NCBI RefSeq assembly: GCF_020532645.1
Contig: NZ_JAJAUZ010000048.1
Coordinates: forward strand, 1 to 56,907
Source of the DNA: Streptomyces bambusae
Lineage (GTDB): Bacteria > Actinomycetota > Actinomycetes > Streptomycetales > Streptomycetaceae
Direction of reading: 5' to 3'
DNA length: 56,907 bases
Positions 49,648 to 56,907 of the stretch are shown here, in pieces. The notes under the pieces were generated by a model. The model was not told the DNA's origin. It made no database searches and saw only the letters and a program-made list of their open reading frames with translations. A program made the position numbers and the translations under genes. How positions within the stretch are numbered: the first letter of the stretch is position 1; each line of letters begins with the position of its first letter.

Positions 49648-51261
49648 ATGACGAGGATGGTGGGGACGGGGCTCATGAATGCGGATCACGCAGGGCTGGT
49701 CGTCGCGGCGCAGGCCGGTGATGCCCGGGCGCGCGAAGAGCTGATCGCCGCCTACCTGCCGCTGGTCTACAACATCGTCCGGCGAGCGCTGAGCGGACAT
49801 GCCGACGTCGACGACGTCGTCCAGGAAACGCTCCTGCGCGCGGTGCGCGACCTGCCTGCCCTGCGCACCCCCGAGAGCTTCCGCTCCTGGCTGGTTTCGA
49901 TCACCCTCCGCCAGATGAACGCGCACTGGCAGCGGCAGCACACCGCCGCCGACCGGACCGCGGTCCTCGACGAGGCACTCCGGATACCGGCCGCCGGCGC
50001 TGAACCCGAGGACGCCGCGATCGTGCGGCTCCACGTGTCGGACGAGCGCCGCCAGATCGCCGAAGCCGGCCGGTGGCTCGACCCGGACCACCGGGTGCTC
50101 CTGTCGCTGTGGTGGCAGGAAAACGCCGGACTCCTGAGCCGCGAGGACACGGCGGCCGCGACCGGTCTCACCGTCGCCCACGCCGGAGTCCGCCTGCAAC
50201 GCATGCGCGAGCAACTGGACCTGAGCCGGACGATCGTCGCCGCCCTGGAGGCCCGGCCGCGCTGTCCGCAGCTGGAGGAGACCGTCGCCGGCTGGGACGG
50301 ACTGCGCACGTCGGTGTGGCGGAAGCGGATCGCGCGGCACACCCGCGACTGCCCGCTCTGCACGGGGAGGGCGGCGAACCGGGTCTCTGCCGAGCTGCTG
50401 CTCCTCAGCCTCGCGCCCCTGGCGGTCCCGGGCGGACTGCTCGCCGCGCTGGTCGCCAAGGGCCTGCTGTCGGGCTCGGCCGGCGGCGCCGCAGGGCTGG
50501 CCGCGGCACCGGTCGCCGCCGCCACGGCGACGGGGGGCAGCGGCAGCCTGCCGGGCGTGCTGGCCGGAAAACTCCCCATGCTGACCGCCCATCCGCTGAT
50601 CGGAATCACCGCCGGTGCGGTGCTCATCGCGGGGACCGCGACCTACGCGGCCTGGCCGGAACCGGAGCGCCGGGCGCCCGGCGCCGTCGCCGCACCCACG
50701 GCCGGACCGTCCACAACGGGCGCCCCCGCGGCCGGCAGCCCCGCGCCGAGCACCCCCGCCCCGGCTCCGAGGGGCACCCGGCCGTCGGCCGGACCGCAGT
50801 CGGCGAGTCCGTCCGCCCGTGCAGGAACGGTTCCGCTGGGTGCGCGCTCGCTGGAGTCCGCCGACGAACCCGGCTCGTACCTCGCGTACGCCGGCGACTT
50901 CGCGACGCTCGGCCGGGTGTCCGCGGCCGGCAACCCGCAGACACGGCAGCGGGTCACGTTCCACGTGGTCCCGGGGCTCGCCGACGCGGGGTGCGTCACC
51001 TTCCGTGCCGCCGACGGCCGCTACCTGCGCCACAGCTACCTGCGGCTCCGGCTGAGCGGCGACGACGGCAGCGGGCTGTTCCGGGAGGACACCACCTTCT
51101 GCCCGCGTCCCGGGGCGGTCGCCGGGTCGGTGACCCTGCACGCCCACAACTACCCCGGTTCGGTCCTCCGCCACCGGGACGGCGGCATCTGGCTCGACGG
51201 CTCCGACGGCACGCGGGCCTTCGCCGGCCAGGCGTCTTTCATCGTGCGCGACGGCCGGTAG
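49648..51261 (+). CDS. Membrane-anchored ECF sigma factor with C-terminal AbfB (CBM42-type) sensor domain
   Basis: 537 aa from the ATG at 49648 (TTAGGG 9 bases and GGAGG 15 bases upstream); ATGs at 49657 and 49675 are alternatives. Sigma region 2 is about residues 15-95 (HADVDDVVQETLLRAV; then ESFRSWLVSITLRQM) and region 4 about 130-190 (SREDTAAATGLTVAHAGVRL). Residues 231-238 read HTRDCPLC, the H-x3-C-x2-C pattern of zinc-binding anti-sigma domains. A hydrophobic stretch follows (248-273), then a clear membrane segment (316-336), a Pro/Ala/Ser/Thr-rich tether (337-392) and an AbfB arabinofuranose-binding trefoil (about 395-537). In the trefoil, subdomains beta (RHSY...DDGS) and gamma (RHRD...DGTRAF) keep the His/Asp ligands; alpha looks degenerate. 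It resembles ECF groups with fused C-terminal extensions (ECF53, as I recall). Inferred role: outside sugar sensing coupled directly to transcription of arabinoxylanase genes. If both hydrophobic stretches cross the membrane, the trefoil would be cytoplasmic. Confidence 0.88.
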   Translation: MTRMVGTGLMNADHAGLVVAAQAGDARAREELIAAYLPLVYNIVRRALSGHADVDDVVQETLLRAVRDLPALRTPESFRSWLVSITLRQMNAHWQRQHTAADRTAVLDEALRIPAAGAEPEDAAIVRLHVSDERRQIAEAGRWLDPDHRVLLSLWWQENAGLLSREDTAAATGLTVAHAGVRLQRMREQLDLSRTIVAALEARPRCPQLEETVAGWDGLRTSVWRKRIARHTRDCPLCTGRAANRVSAELLLLSLAPLAVPGGLLAALVAKGLLSGSAGGAAGLAAAPVAAATATGGSGSLPGVLAGKLPMLTAHPLIGITAGAVLIAGTATYAAWPEPERRAPGAVAAPTAGPSTTGAPAAGSPAPSTPAPAPRGTRPSAGPQSASPSARAGTVPLGARSLESADEPGSYLAYAGDFATLGRVSAAGNPQTRQRVTFHVVPGLADAGCVTFRAADGRYLRHSYLRLRLSGDDGSGLFREDTTFCPRPGAVAGSVTLHAHNYPGSVLRHRDGGIWLDGSDGTRAFAGQASFIVRDGR

Positions 51262-51644
51262 GGACGTCCCGCAGGGACGGCCGGCAAGGACCGCCGGTCC
51301 GCGGGAGGGGCATAACGCTTTTCGCCTGTGGGATGCATCACGGGAGTGATCGCCGGGGTGGCGCGAGATTTTCGTTACGCGCCCCCGGCCCCGGAAGCCT
51401 CCACTTCGTGGGGCGCCCCTCCTCCCGCTCGCCGTGGGCGGCGGCGCTGGGGCTCCCCCTCCCCACGACGTATCCCTCAAGGAAGCAGCTCCATGAAGCG
51501 ACATCCCCTCGCGCGCCGGGCCACCGGAACCCGGGAACGGCACCACACCGTGCACCCGGCCGGCCCCGCGGCGGACCGCGCCGTACCGGCCGGTGCGCAC
51601 ACGACCACCGAGCCCCAGGCGAGCCGCGCCACCCGAGGTGCAGC
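51262..51644 (+). promoter_or_regulatory. Leader region of the GH10-GH62 fusion gene
   Basis: 383 bases after the sigma factor. It contains AT-richer patches with related half-sites (TAACG at 51313, TTTTCGTTA at 51369) and, from 51493, a possible 51-codon reading frame that overlaps the fusion gene start. No -35/-10 pair of the vegetative type is evident, which would be expected if an alternative sigma factor reads it. Confidence 0.45.
51313..51377. promoter_or_regulatory. Inverted half-sites TAACG ... CGTTA before the fusion gene
   Basis: TAACGCTTTTCG (from 51313) and TTTTCGTTA (51369-51377) share TTTTCG and inverted TAACG/CGTTA elements. The second resembles, in reverse, the ACGAAA arm at the bxlE operator (GTTACGAAA from 44656). 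It may be a BxlR or sigma-factor target; neither is shown. Confidence 0.3.
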
Positions 51645-51648
51645 ATGA
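51493..51648 (+). CDS. Possible 51-aa leader ORF overlapping the fusion gene start
   Basis: An ATG with AAGGAAG upstream opens 51 codons ending in a TGA that overlaps the next ATG (ATGA). The predicted peptide begins MKRHPLARRATG and is rich in Arg, Ala, Pro and Thr with no recognisable domain or signal peptide. The overlap and ribosome site favour a translated leader; the composition is also what a non-coding high-GC frame would give. I cannot decide between these. Confidence 0.3.
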   Translation: MKRHPLARRATGTRERHHTVHPAGPAADRAVPAGAHTTTEPQASRATRGAA

Positions 51649-54008
51649 AGGGCACGCACCGGCTCCGCCGGCGCCGTCGTACCTGGGTTGTCGGACTGTC
51701 GGCCACGGCGCTGTTGGCCGGTGCCCTGACGCTTCTCCCCGGCTCCGCCGGAGCCGCGTCCCTCGGCACCCAGGCGGCCCCCTCGGGCCGGTACTTCGGC
51801 ACGGCCGTGGCCGCCGGCAGGCTCGCCGACTCGACGTACGCCGCACTCGCGGACCGGGAGTTCAACATGATCACCCCGGAGAACGAGATGAAGTGGGACA
51901 CGGTCGAACCGTCCCGCGGCCGGTTCAACTTCGGCCCCGCGGACCGGATCGTCGACCGTGCCCTGGCACGCGGCCAGCGTCTGCGCGGCCACACCACGGT
52001 CTGGCACTCGCAGCTCCCGTCCTGGGTCGGCTCCATCGGCGACGCCACGACGCTGCGCAGCGTGATGAACCACCACATCACCACGCAGATGACCCACTAC
52101 AAGGGCCGGATCTACGCCTGGGACGTGGTCAACGAGGCGTTCGCCGACGGCGGCAGCGGCCGGCTGCGCACCTCGGTCTTCCAGAAGGTGCTGGGCGACG
52201 GCTTCATCGAGGAGGCGTTCCGCACCGCCCGTGCCGCCGACCCCTCGGCCAAGCTCTGCTACAACGACTACAACATCGAGAACTGGTCGGACGCCAAGAC
52301 CCAGGGCGTCCACCGCATGGTCAAGGACTTCAAGTCCCGCGGCGTGCCCATCGACTGCGTCGGCTTCCAGAGCCACTTCGGGACGAACGGCCCGCCGGCG
52401 AGCTTCAGGACCACGCTGGCCGCCTTCGCGGCCCTGGGCGTCGACGTCCAGATCACCGAGCTGGACATCGCCCAGGCATCCCCCAGCCACTACGCGGACA
52501 CGGTCGGCGCCTGCCTGTCCGTGGCCCGGTGCACCGGCATCACGGTGTGGGGCATCCGTGACGGCGACTCCTGGCGCAGCGGCGAAAGCCCCCTGCTGTT
52601 CGACCACAACGGCAAGCCCAAGCCCGCGTACACCGCCGTCATGAAGGCGCTCCGGTCCGGCTCCGGTACCACCCCGGCAAAGCCGGTCCACGGCACCGGG
52701 GAGATCAAGGGAGTGGCCTCCGGCCGCTGCATCGACTTCCCCGGCTCCGCCACCGCGAACGGCGCCCGGGCGCAGCTGTGGGACTGCAACGGACAAGGCA
52801 ACCAACGCTGGACCCACACCGCCGCCAAGCAGCTGAAGGTCCACGACGACAAGTGCCTCGACGCCCGGAGCAAGGGCACCACCAACGGCACCGCCGTGAT
52901 CGTCTGGGACTGCAACGGCGGCGCCAACCAGCAGTGGAACGTCAACACCGACGGCACGATCACCGGTGTCCAGTCCGGGCTGTGCCTCGATGCCGTCGGC
53001 GCGGCCACCGCGAACGGCACCCCCATCCAACTGCATGCCTGCGCGTCCGTCGGCAACCAGAAGTGGTCCGCCCCCTCCGGGACGGACGGCAGCCCCTGTG
53101 CCCTGCCGTCCACGTACCGGTGGACTTCCACGGGCCCCCTCGCCCAGCCGTCCCGGGGCTGGGCCGCGGTGAAGGACTTCACCCACGTGGTGCACGGCGG
53201 CAAGCACCTGGTCTACGCGTCGAGCGCGTCGGGCACCTCGTACGGCTCGATGGCGTTCAGCCCCTTCACGGACTGGCCGGACATGGCGACGGCCGGCCAG
53301 ACCGCAATGGGCCAGAACGCGGTGGCGCCGACGCTGTTCTACTTCGCGCCCAAAAAGATCTGGGTGCTGGCCTACCAGTGGGGTGCGCACCCCTTCAGCT
53401 ACCGCACGTCGAGCGACCCCACCAACCCCAACGGCTGGTCGGCGCCGCAGCCCCTGTTCACCGGCAGCATCCCCCGCACCGAGTCCGGCACCGGCCCGAT
53501 CGACCAGACCCTGATCGCCGACGACCGCACCATGTACCTGTTCTTCGCCGGTGACAACGGCAAGATCTACCGGGCGAGCATGCCGATCGGGAACTTCCCG
53601 GGCAACTTCGGCTCGTCGTACACGACGGTCATGAGCGACACGGCGAAGAACCTGTTCGAGGCACCGCAGGTCTACAAGGTCCAGGGCCGGAACCAGTACC
53701 TCATGATCGTCGAGGCCCGCGGAGCGAACGAACGGCGCTACTTCCGCTCGTTCACCGCCTCCAGCCTGAGCGGTACGTGGACCCCGCAGGCCACCAGCGA
53801 GGCGAACCCCTTCGCGGGCAAGGCCAACAGCGGCGCCACCTGGACCGACGACATCAGCCACGGCGATCTGGTCCGCAGCAATCCCGACCAGACCATGACC
53901 GTCGACCCGTGCAACCTGCAGTTCCTCTACCAGGGCAAGTCCCCCCGCGCGGACGGCCCCTACGACCGACTGCCGTACCGGCCGGGTGTCCTCACCCTGC
54001 AGCGCTGA
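51645..54008 (+). CDS. Secreted bifunctional xylanase-arabinofuranosidase: GH10-CBM13-GH62
   Basis: 787 aa from the ATG at 51645 (GAGGTG upstream); the long open frame to the left is a shadow over the sigma gene. Signal peptide 1-38 after an Arg-rich start; GH10 about 43-338 with acid/base Glu164 (WDVVNEAF) and nucleophile Glu272 (ITELDIAQ); ricin-type CBM13 about 352-476 (three QxW repeats); GH62 about 485-787 with Asp511, Asp620 and Glu672 in the conserved VKDFT, GPIDQTLI and LFEAPQVYK motifs. All catalytic residues of both enzymes are present, so it should cut the xylan backbone and remove arabinose branches from one chain. The front part resembles the GH10-CBM13 enzyme at 36010 and the back part the GH62 at 47974. 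GH74 follows 40 bases later, probably cotranscribed. Confidence 0.94.
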   Translation: MKGTHRLRRRRRTWVVGLSATALLAGALTLLPGSAGAASLGTQAAPSGRYFGTAVAAGRLADSTYAALADREFNMITPENEMKWDTVEPSRGRFNFGPADRIVDRALARGQRLRGHTTVWHSQLPSWVGSIGDATTLRSVMNHHITTQMTHYKGRIYAWDVVNEAFADGGSGRLRTSVFQKVLGDGFIEEAFRTARAADPSAKLCYNDYNIENWSDAKTQGVHRMVKDFKSRGVPIDCVGFQSHFGTNGPPASFRTTLAAFAALGVDVQITELDIAQASPSHYADTVGACLSVARCTGITVWGIRDGDSWRSGESPLLFDHNGKPKPAYTAVMKALRSGSGTTPAKPVHGTGEIKGVASGRCIDFPGSATANGARAQLWDCNGQGNQRWTHTAAKQLKVHDDKCLDARSKGTTNGTAVIVWDCNGGANQQWNVNTDGTITGVQSGLCLDAVGAATANGTPIQLHACASVGNQKWSAPSGTDGSPCALPSTYRWTSTGPLAQPSRGWAAVKDFTHVVHGGKHLVYASSASGTSYGSMAFSPFTDWPDMATAGQTAMGQNAVAPTLFYFAPKKIWVLAYQWGAHPFSYRTSSDPTNPNGWSAPQPLFTGSIPRTESGTGPIDQTLIADDRTMYLFFAGDNGKIYRASMPIGNFPGNFGSSYTTVMSDTAKNLFEAPQVYKVQGRNQYLMIVEARGANERRYFRSFTASSLSGTWTPQATSEANPFAGKANSGATWTDDISHGDLVRSNPDQTMTVDPCNLQFLYQGKSPRADGPYDRLPYRPGVLTLQR

Positions 54009-54048
54009 GCTGTCCCGGACCACGGTGAAACGCAAGGAGCACACGCAC

Positions 54049-56676
54049 ATGAACATCCCCACCCGCGGCAGGAGCCGCGGCCGTCACCGCCGTCGTTGGA
54101 GCGCCACCGCCCTGCTGCTCGGCGTCCCCGCCGCCGTCGTGCCGTACCTCCTGTTCACTCAGGACGACTCGCAGGCTGCGACGATCGACCCCGACGCCTA
54201 CTACCGGCTGGTTTCCGTCCACAGCGGCAAGGCGCTGGACGTGAACGGCTTCTCCACCGCCGACGGCACCCGCGTCCAGCAGTGGACCGACCAGAACAGC
54301 GCCAACCAGCAGTGGAGACTGCGGCCCACCGGCGACGGCCACTACGAGCTGGTCAACCGCAACAGCGGCAAAGTGCTCGGCATAGCCGGCGACTCGACCG
54401 CCCAGGCCGCCGTCGCGGAGCAGCAGGCCGACAGCCCCGCCGCCTCCCAGGAATGGCGCATCGACGAGGTGGGCGGCTCCGGCGCCGTCGTCTTCACCTC
54501 CCGCAGGAGCGGCCTGGTCCTCGACGTCTCCGGCGGCTCCACGGCCGACGGTGCGGGAGTGATCCAGTACCGCGGCCACGGCAGCACCAACCAGCAGTGG
54601 AAGCTGGTGCGGGTGGCCGAGGCCCCGGCGGCCGGGACCGGACCGTACGTGTGGCGCAACGCGCAGGTGGTCGGCGGCGGTTACGTCACCGGGCTGGTGT
54701 TCAACGCCCGCGAGAAGGGCCTGCTGTACGCACGCACCGACATGGGAGGCGCCTACCGCTGGGACACCGGCGCCCGCCAGTGGATCCCGCTGACGGACTG
54801 GGTCGGCGAGAAGGACTGGAACCTCCTCGGCATCGATGCGGTGGCCACCGACCCCGTCGACCCCAGGCGGCTCTACCTCGCGGCAGGCACCTACACCAAC
54901 GACTGGGCCGGCAACGGCGCCCTTCTCCGCTCCACGGACCGGGGCCGCACCTTCAAGCGCACGGCTCTCCCCTTCAAGCTGGGTGCCAACGAGGACGGTC
55001 GCGGGGCGGGCGAGCGGCTGGCGATCGACCCCGCCCGCCACGGCACCCTGCTGCTGGGCACCCGCAAGAACGGCCTGTGGCGCAGCAACGACCACGGTGC
55101 GACATGGCGGCAGGTCTCCTCGTTCCCGGTCAAGGACGGGGCGGGCAGCGGTGCGGGCATCTCCTTCGTGACGTACGGCCCGGCCGGCAGCAAGACGGTG
55201 TATGTCGGCGTCGCGGACAAGTCGGCCTCCCTGTACCGGTCCACCGACGGCGGCGACACCTGGCAGACCGTCCCCGGGCAGCCGACCGGCCGGCTGCCGC
55301 AGCACGGCGTGCTGTCCGGCGACGGTTCGCTGTACCTGACGTACACCAACGCCCTCGGCCCCAACGGCGTGACGGCGGGCTCGGTGTGGAAGCACACGCC
55401 GGCCGGCGGGGCCTGGAAGGACGTCTCCCCGTCCCAGGGCACCTACGGGTTCTCCGGTCTGGCCGTCGACCCGCGCAAACCGTCCACGGTGATGGTCACC
55501 ACCCTCGGCCGCTGGTGGCCGGAGGACGAGATCTACCGGACCACCGACGGTGCGACGACCTGGAGGGCACTGGCCGCGCACTCGGTACGCGACGCCTCCG
55601 CCGCCCCCTACGTGGGAACGGGCACGGGGCACTGGATGACCGCTCTGGCCATCGACCCCTTCGACTCCGGGCACGTGCTGTACGGCACCGGCAGCGGCAT
55701 CCTGCGCAGCAAGGACGCCGACGCCACCGACAGCGGTGGCACCAGCCACTGGAGCGTGGGTGCGCGGGGGCTGGAGGAGACCGCGCTGATGGACGCGATC
55801 GCCCCGCCCGGCGGGGCCCACGTCATCACCGCCATGGGTGACCTCGGCGGATTCCGCCACGGCTCGCTGACCAAGGTGCCCGCCGGACGGCTGAAGAACC
55901 CGATGATGACCAACAGCACGTCGATCGACTTCGCCCAGTCCAAGCCCTCGATCATGGTCCGGGTCGGCCGCGGCGGCGCGCAGGACGGCGCCTACTCCAC
56001 CGACGGCGGCCGCACCTGGACGGGCTTCCGGTCCGAACCGGTGGCCGGCGCGGACACCGGCCGGGCAGCGCTCGCGGCTGACGGCTCCACCATCGTCTGG
56101 ACCCAGGCCGGGCAGGTGCCGTACCGCTCGACCGACCGGGGCGCGACCTGGTCGCAGGTCCGCGGGCTGGGCGCCGACGCCGTGGTCGTCGCCGACCGGT
56201 CCTCGGCGGGGACCTTCTACTCGTTGTCCGGCGGCACCCTCTACGCGAGCACCGACGGCGGCGCGACGTTCACCGCACGGGCGGCCAACCTGCCCGCCGA
56301 CGGCCGGCTCAAGGCGGTACCCGGAGTCACCGGGGACCTGTGGATCGCCGGCGGCGGCCAGGGGCTCCTGCACTCCACCGACGGCGGCCGCACCTTCACC
56401 GCGCTCGCCGCGGTGAAGTCCGCCTCCGCCGTCGGCTTCGGCAAGGCCGCACCCGGTGCGTCCTACCAGGCGCTGTACCTGATCGGCACCGTCAAGGACG
56501 TCACCGGAGTCTTCCGCTCCACCGACAAGGGCGGCACCTGGGTCCGCATCAACGACGACGCCCACCAGTGGGGCAGCATCGGAGGCGTCGGCGTCATCAC
56601 CGGCGACCCCGACACCTTCGGCCGTGTGTACGTCGGCACCAACGGACGCGGTCTCCAGTACGGCGACCCTTCCTGA
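54049..56676 (+). CDS. Secreted GH74 xyloglucanase with N-terminal ricin-type trefoil
   Basis: 875 aa; AAGGAG lies 10 bases before the ATG. Arg-rich signal peptide about 1-44 (ending SQAA); ricin-like beta-trefoil about 46-190 with NQQWRL, SQEWRI and NQQWKL repeats; then two seven-bladed propellers about 198-875. GH74 hallmarks: YARTDMGGAYRWD with the probable base Asp231, LAIDPFDSGHVLYGTGSGI with the second catalytic Asp, many STDGGxTW (BNR/Asp-box) repeats and the terminal VYVGTNGRGLQYGDPS. It would cut the xyloglucan backbone. Many actinobacterial GH74 enzymes carry a C-terminal CBM2; here the binding module is a trefoil at the front, close to that of the GH62 at 47974. Expressed with, or just after, the fusion enzyme. 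Confidence 0.94.
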   Translation: MNIPTRGRSRGRHRRRWSATALLLGVPAAVVPYLLFTQDDSQAATIDPDAYYRLVSVHSGKALDVNGFSTADGTRVQQWTDQNSANQQWRLRPTGDGHYELVNRNSGKVLGIAGDSTAQAAVAEQQADSPAASQEWRIDEVGGSGAVVFTSRRSGLVLDVSGGSTADGAGVIQYRGHGSTNQQWKLVRVAEAPAAGTGPYVWRNAQVVGGGYVTGLVFNAREKGLLYARTDMGGAYRWDTGARQWIPLTDWVGEKDWNLLGIDAVATDPVDPRRLYLAAGTYTNDWAGNGALLRSTDRGRTFKRTALPFKLGANEDGRGAGERLAIDPARHGTLLLGTRKNGLWRSNDHGATWRQVSSFPVKDGAGSGAGISFVTYGPAGSKTVYVGVADKSASLYRSTDGGDTWQTVPGQPTGRLPQHGVLSGDGSLYLTYTNALGPNGVTAGSVWKHTPAGGAWKDVSPSQGTYGFSGLAVDPRKPSTVMVTTLGRWWPEDEIYRTTDGATTWRALAAHSVRDASAAPYVGTGTGHWMTALAIDPFDSGHVLYGTGSGILRSKDADATDSGGTSHWSVGARGLEETALMDAIAPPGGAHVITAMGDLGGFRHGSLTKVPAGRLKNPMMTNSTSIDFAQSKPSIMVRVGRGGAQDGAYSTDGGRTWTGFRSEPVAGADTGRAALAADGSTIVWTQAGQVPYRSTDRGATWSQVRGLGADAVVVADRSSAGTFYSLSGGTLYASTDGGATFTARAANLPADGRLKAVPGVTGDLWIAGGGQGLLHSTDGGRTFTALAAVKSASAVGFGKAAPGASYQALYLIGTVKDVTGVFRSTDKGGTWVRINDDAHQWGSIGGVGVITGDPDTFGRVYVGTNGRGLQYGDPS

Positions 56677-56682
56677 CCCGAC

Positions 56683-56727
56683 GCCCGGGAGGGGCCGCAG
56701 GCACCAAGGCCGCGGCCCCTCCCGGGC
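56683..56727 (+). terminator. Strong hairpin after the GH74 gene
   Basis: A perfect 16-bp stem (GCCCGGGAGGGGCCGC / GCGGCCCCTCCCGGGC) with a 13-base loop, 6 bases after the stop. Confidence 0.85.
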
Positions 56728-56796
56728 TTGTCCGTGCCGGAGGTGGGGTCCGCCGCCGGGCGGGTCCGGCTGAGGGCGTCCGGGCGGGTCCGGCAC

Positions 56797-56833
56797 CCGC
56801 CCGCCCGGCGGTGTCGAACCGGCGGGCGGGCGG
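56797..56833 (-). terminator. Hairpin facing the right-end partial gene
   Basis: An 11-bp stem (CCGCCCGCCCG / CGGGCGGGCGG) with a 15-base loop, 10 bases past the stop of the minus-strand partial gene. Probably its terminator; the region is low-complexity GC, so confidence is moderate. Confidence 0.45.
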
Positions 56834-56843
56834 ACGTCGTCGA

Positions 56844-56907
56844 CTATGCGAAGGAGACGAGCTTCGTGCGGAACACGTGGTCGGCGACCTTGTCGCCGAG
56901 GACGAGT
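56844..56907 (-). CDS. 3' end of an unidentified gene
   Basis: On the minus strand the last 20 codons read LVLGDKVADHVFRTKLVSFA followed by TAG, with GC-rich third positions (18 of 20 codons end in G or C) and a hairpin just beyond. This supports the end of a real gene entering from the right. The fragment is too short to assign a family. Confidence 0.55.
   Translation of the reverse strand, partial: LVLGDKVADHVFRTKLVSFA

Noticed and set aside
50073..51640. Frame continuous with the GH10-GH62 enzyme that would extend it over 500 residues to the left
   Set aside because: It overlaps the sigma factor gene in another frame, is Arg/Pro/Gly-rich without domains, and the signal peptide and ribosome site at 51645 give a clear start.
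1..56907. Insertion sequences, integrases, attachment sites or tRNA genes marking a transferred island
   Set aside because: No transposase, integrase, tRNA-like cloverleaf or long terminal repeat was recognised, and base composition appears even throughout.

Overview
This 56.9 kb window is high-GC DNA with the strong GC-at-third-position coding pattern, GTG/TTG starts and gene families of a Streptomyces (or close actinobacterial) chromosome. No rRNA, tRNA, phage, transposon or CRISPR sequence was recognised. It reads as one dense plant-cell-wall utilisation island: about 34 intact genes, nearly all of them glycoside hydrolases, sugar importers, pentose-catabolic enzymes or sugar-responsive regulators.

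Layout, left to right. (1) 90-5467, minus strand: a secreted EEP-fold protein with a jacalin-like tail, then a ChvE/MmsA/MmsB monosaccharide ABC importer. (2) 5845-9765: xylose isomerase, with divergent xylulokinase and a ROK regulator. (3) 9788-16166: the cellobiose module bglC-cebGFE, divergent from cebR. (4) 16336-21480: two divergent secreted cellulases, GH6 with CBM2 and GH48 with CBM2. (5) 21551-33356: arabinose module, with araBA on minus, a YtfQRT-YjfF-type importer plus aldose epimerase on plus, a LacI regulator on minus and araD on plus. (6) 33468-38461: GH9 cellulase, GH10-CBM13 xylanase and a CBM-less GH6 endoglucanase. (7) 38735-47807: a CebR-like LacI paralogue, then GH43, GH3 and BxlR (minus), divergent from the bxlEFG xylo-oligosaccharide importer (plus). 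(8) 47974-56676: a trefoil-GH62 arabinofuranosidase, a membrane-anchored ECF sigma factor with a C-terminal AbfB (arabinofuranose-binding) domain, a GH10-CBM13-GH62 fusion enzyme and a trefoil-GH74 xyloglucanase. The last 64 bases hold the 3' end of an unidentified minus-strand gene.

The genes fit together as a pathway. Secreted GH6, GH48 and GH9 enzymes cut cellulose; cellobiose would enter by CebEFG and be split by BglC. GH10 and GH62 enzymes and the fusion release xylo-oligosaccharides and arabinose; BxlEFG would import the xylosides, GH3/GH43 split them, XylAB metabolise xylose and AraBAD metabolise arabinose. CebEFG and BxlEFG have no local ATPase and would need a shared one (MsiK-type) elsewhere.

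Two operator families can be read directly. TGGGAGCGCTCCCA (CebR box) stands before cebE/cebR, GH6/GH48 and GH9, with degenerate forms before bglC and the small GH6. A TTGTKAGCGCTMACAA-like box stands before chvE-mmsAB, araBA and the arabinose importer, lacI/araD and GH62, which points to the LacI protein at 31222-32298 as an arabinose regulator.

The most unusual item is the sigma factor at 49648-51261. In one chain it joins ECF regions 2 and 4, an anti-sigma-like zinc motif (H-x3-C-x2-C), a membrane segment, a Pro/Ala/Thr-rich tether and an AbfB sugar-binding domain, next to genes for arabinoxylan-degrading enzymes. It looks like a single-protein transmembrane sensor-sigma factor. Start codons were chosen from ribosome binding sites and family alignment from memory; all functions are homology-based inferences made by eye.
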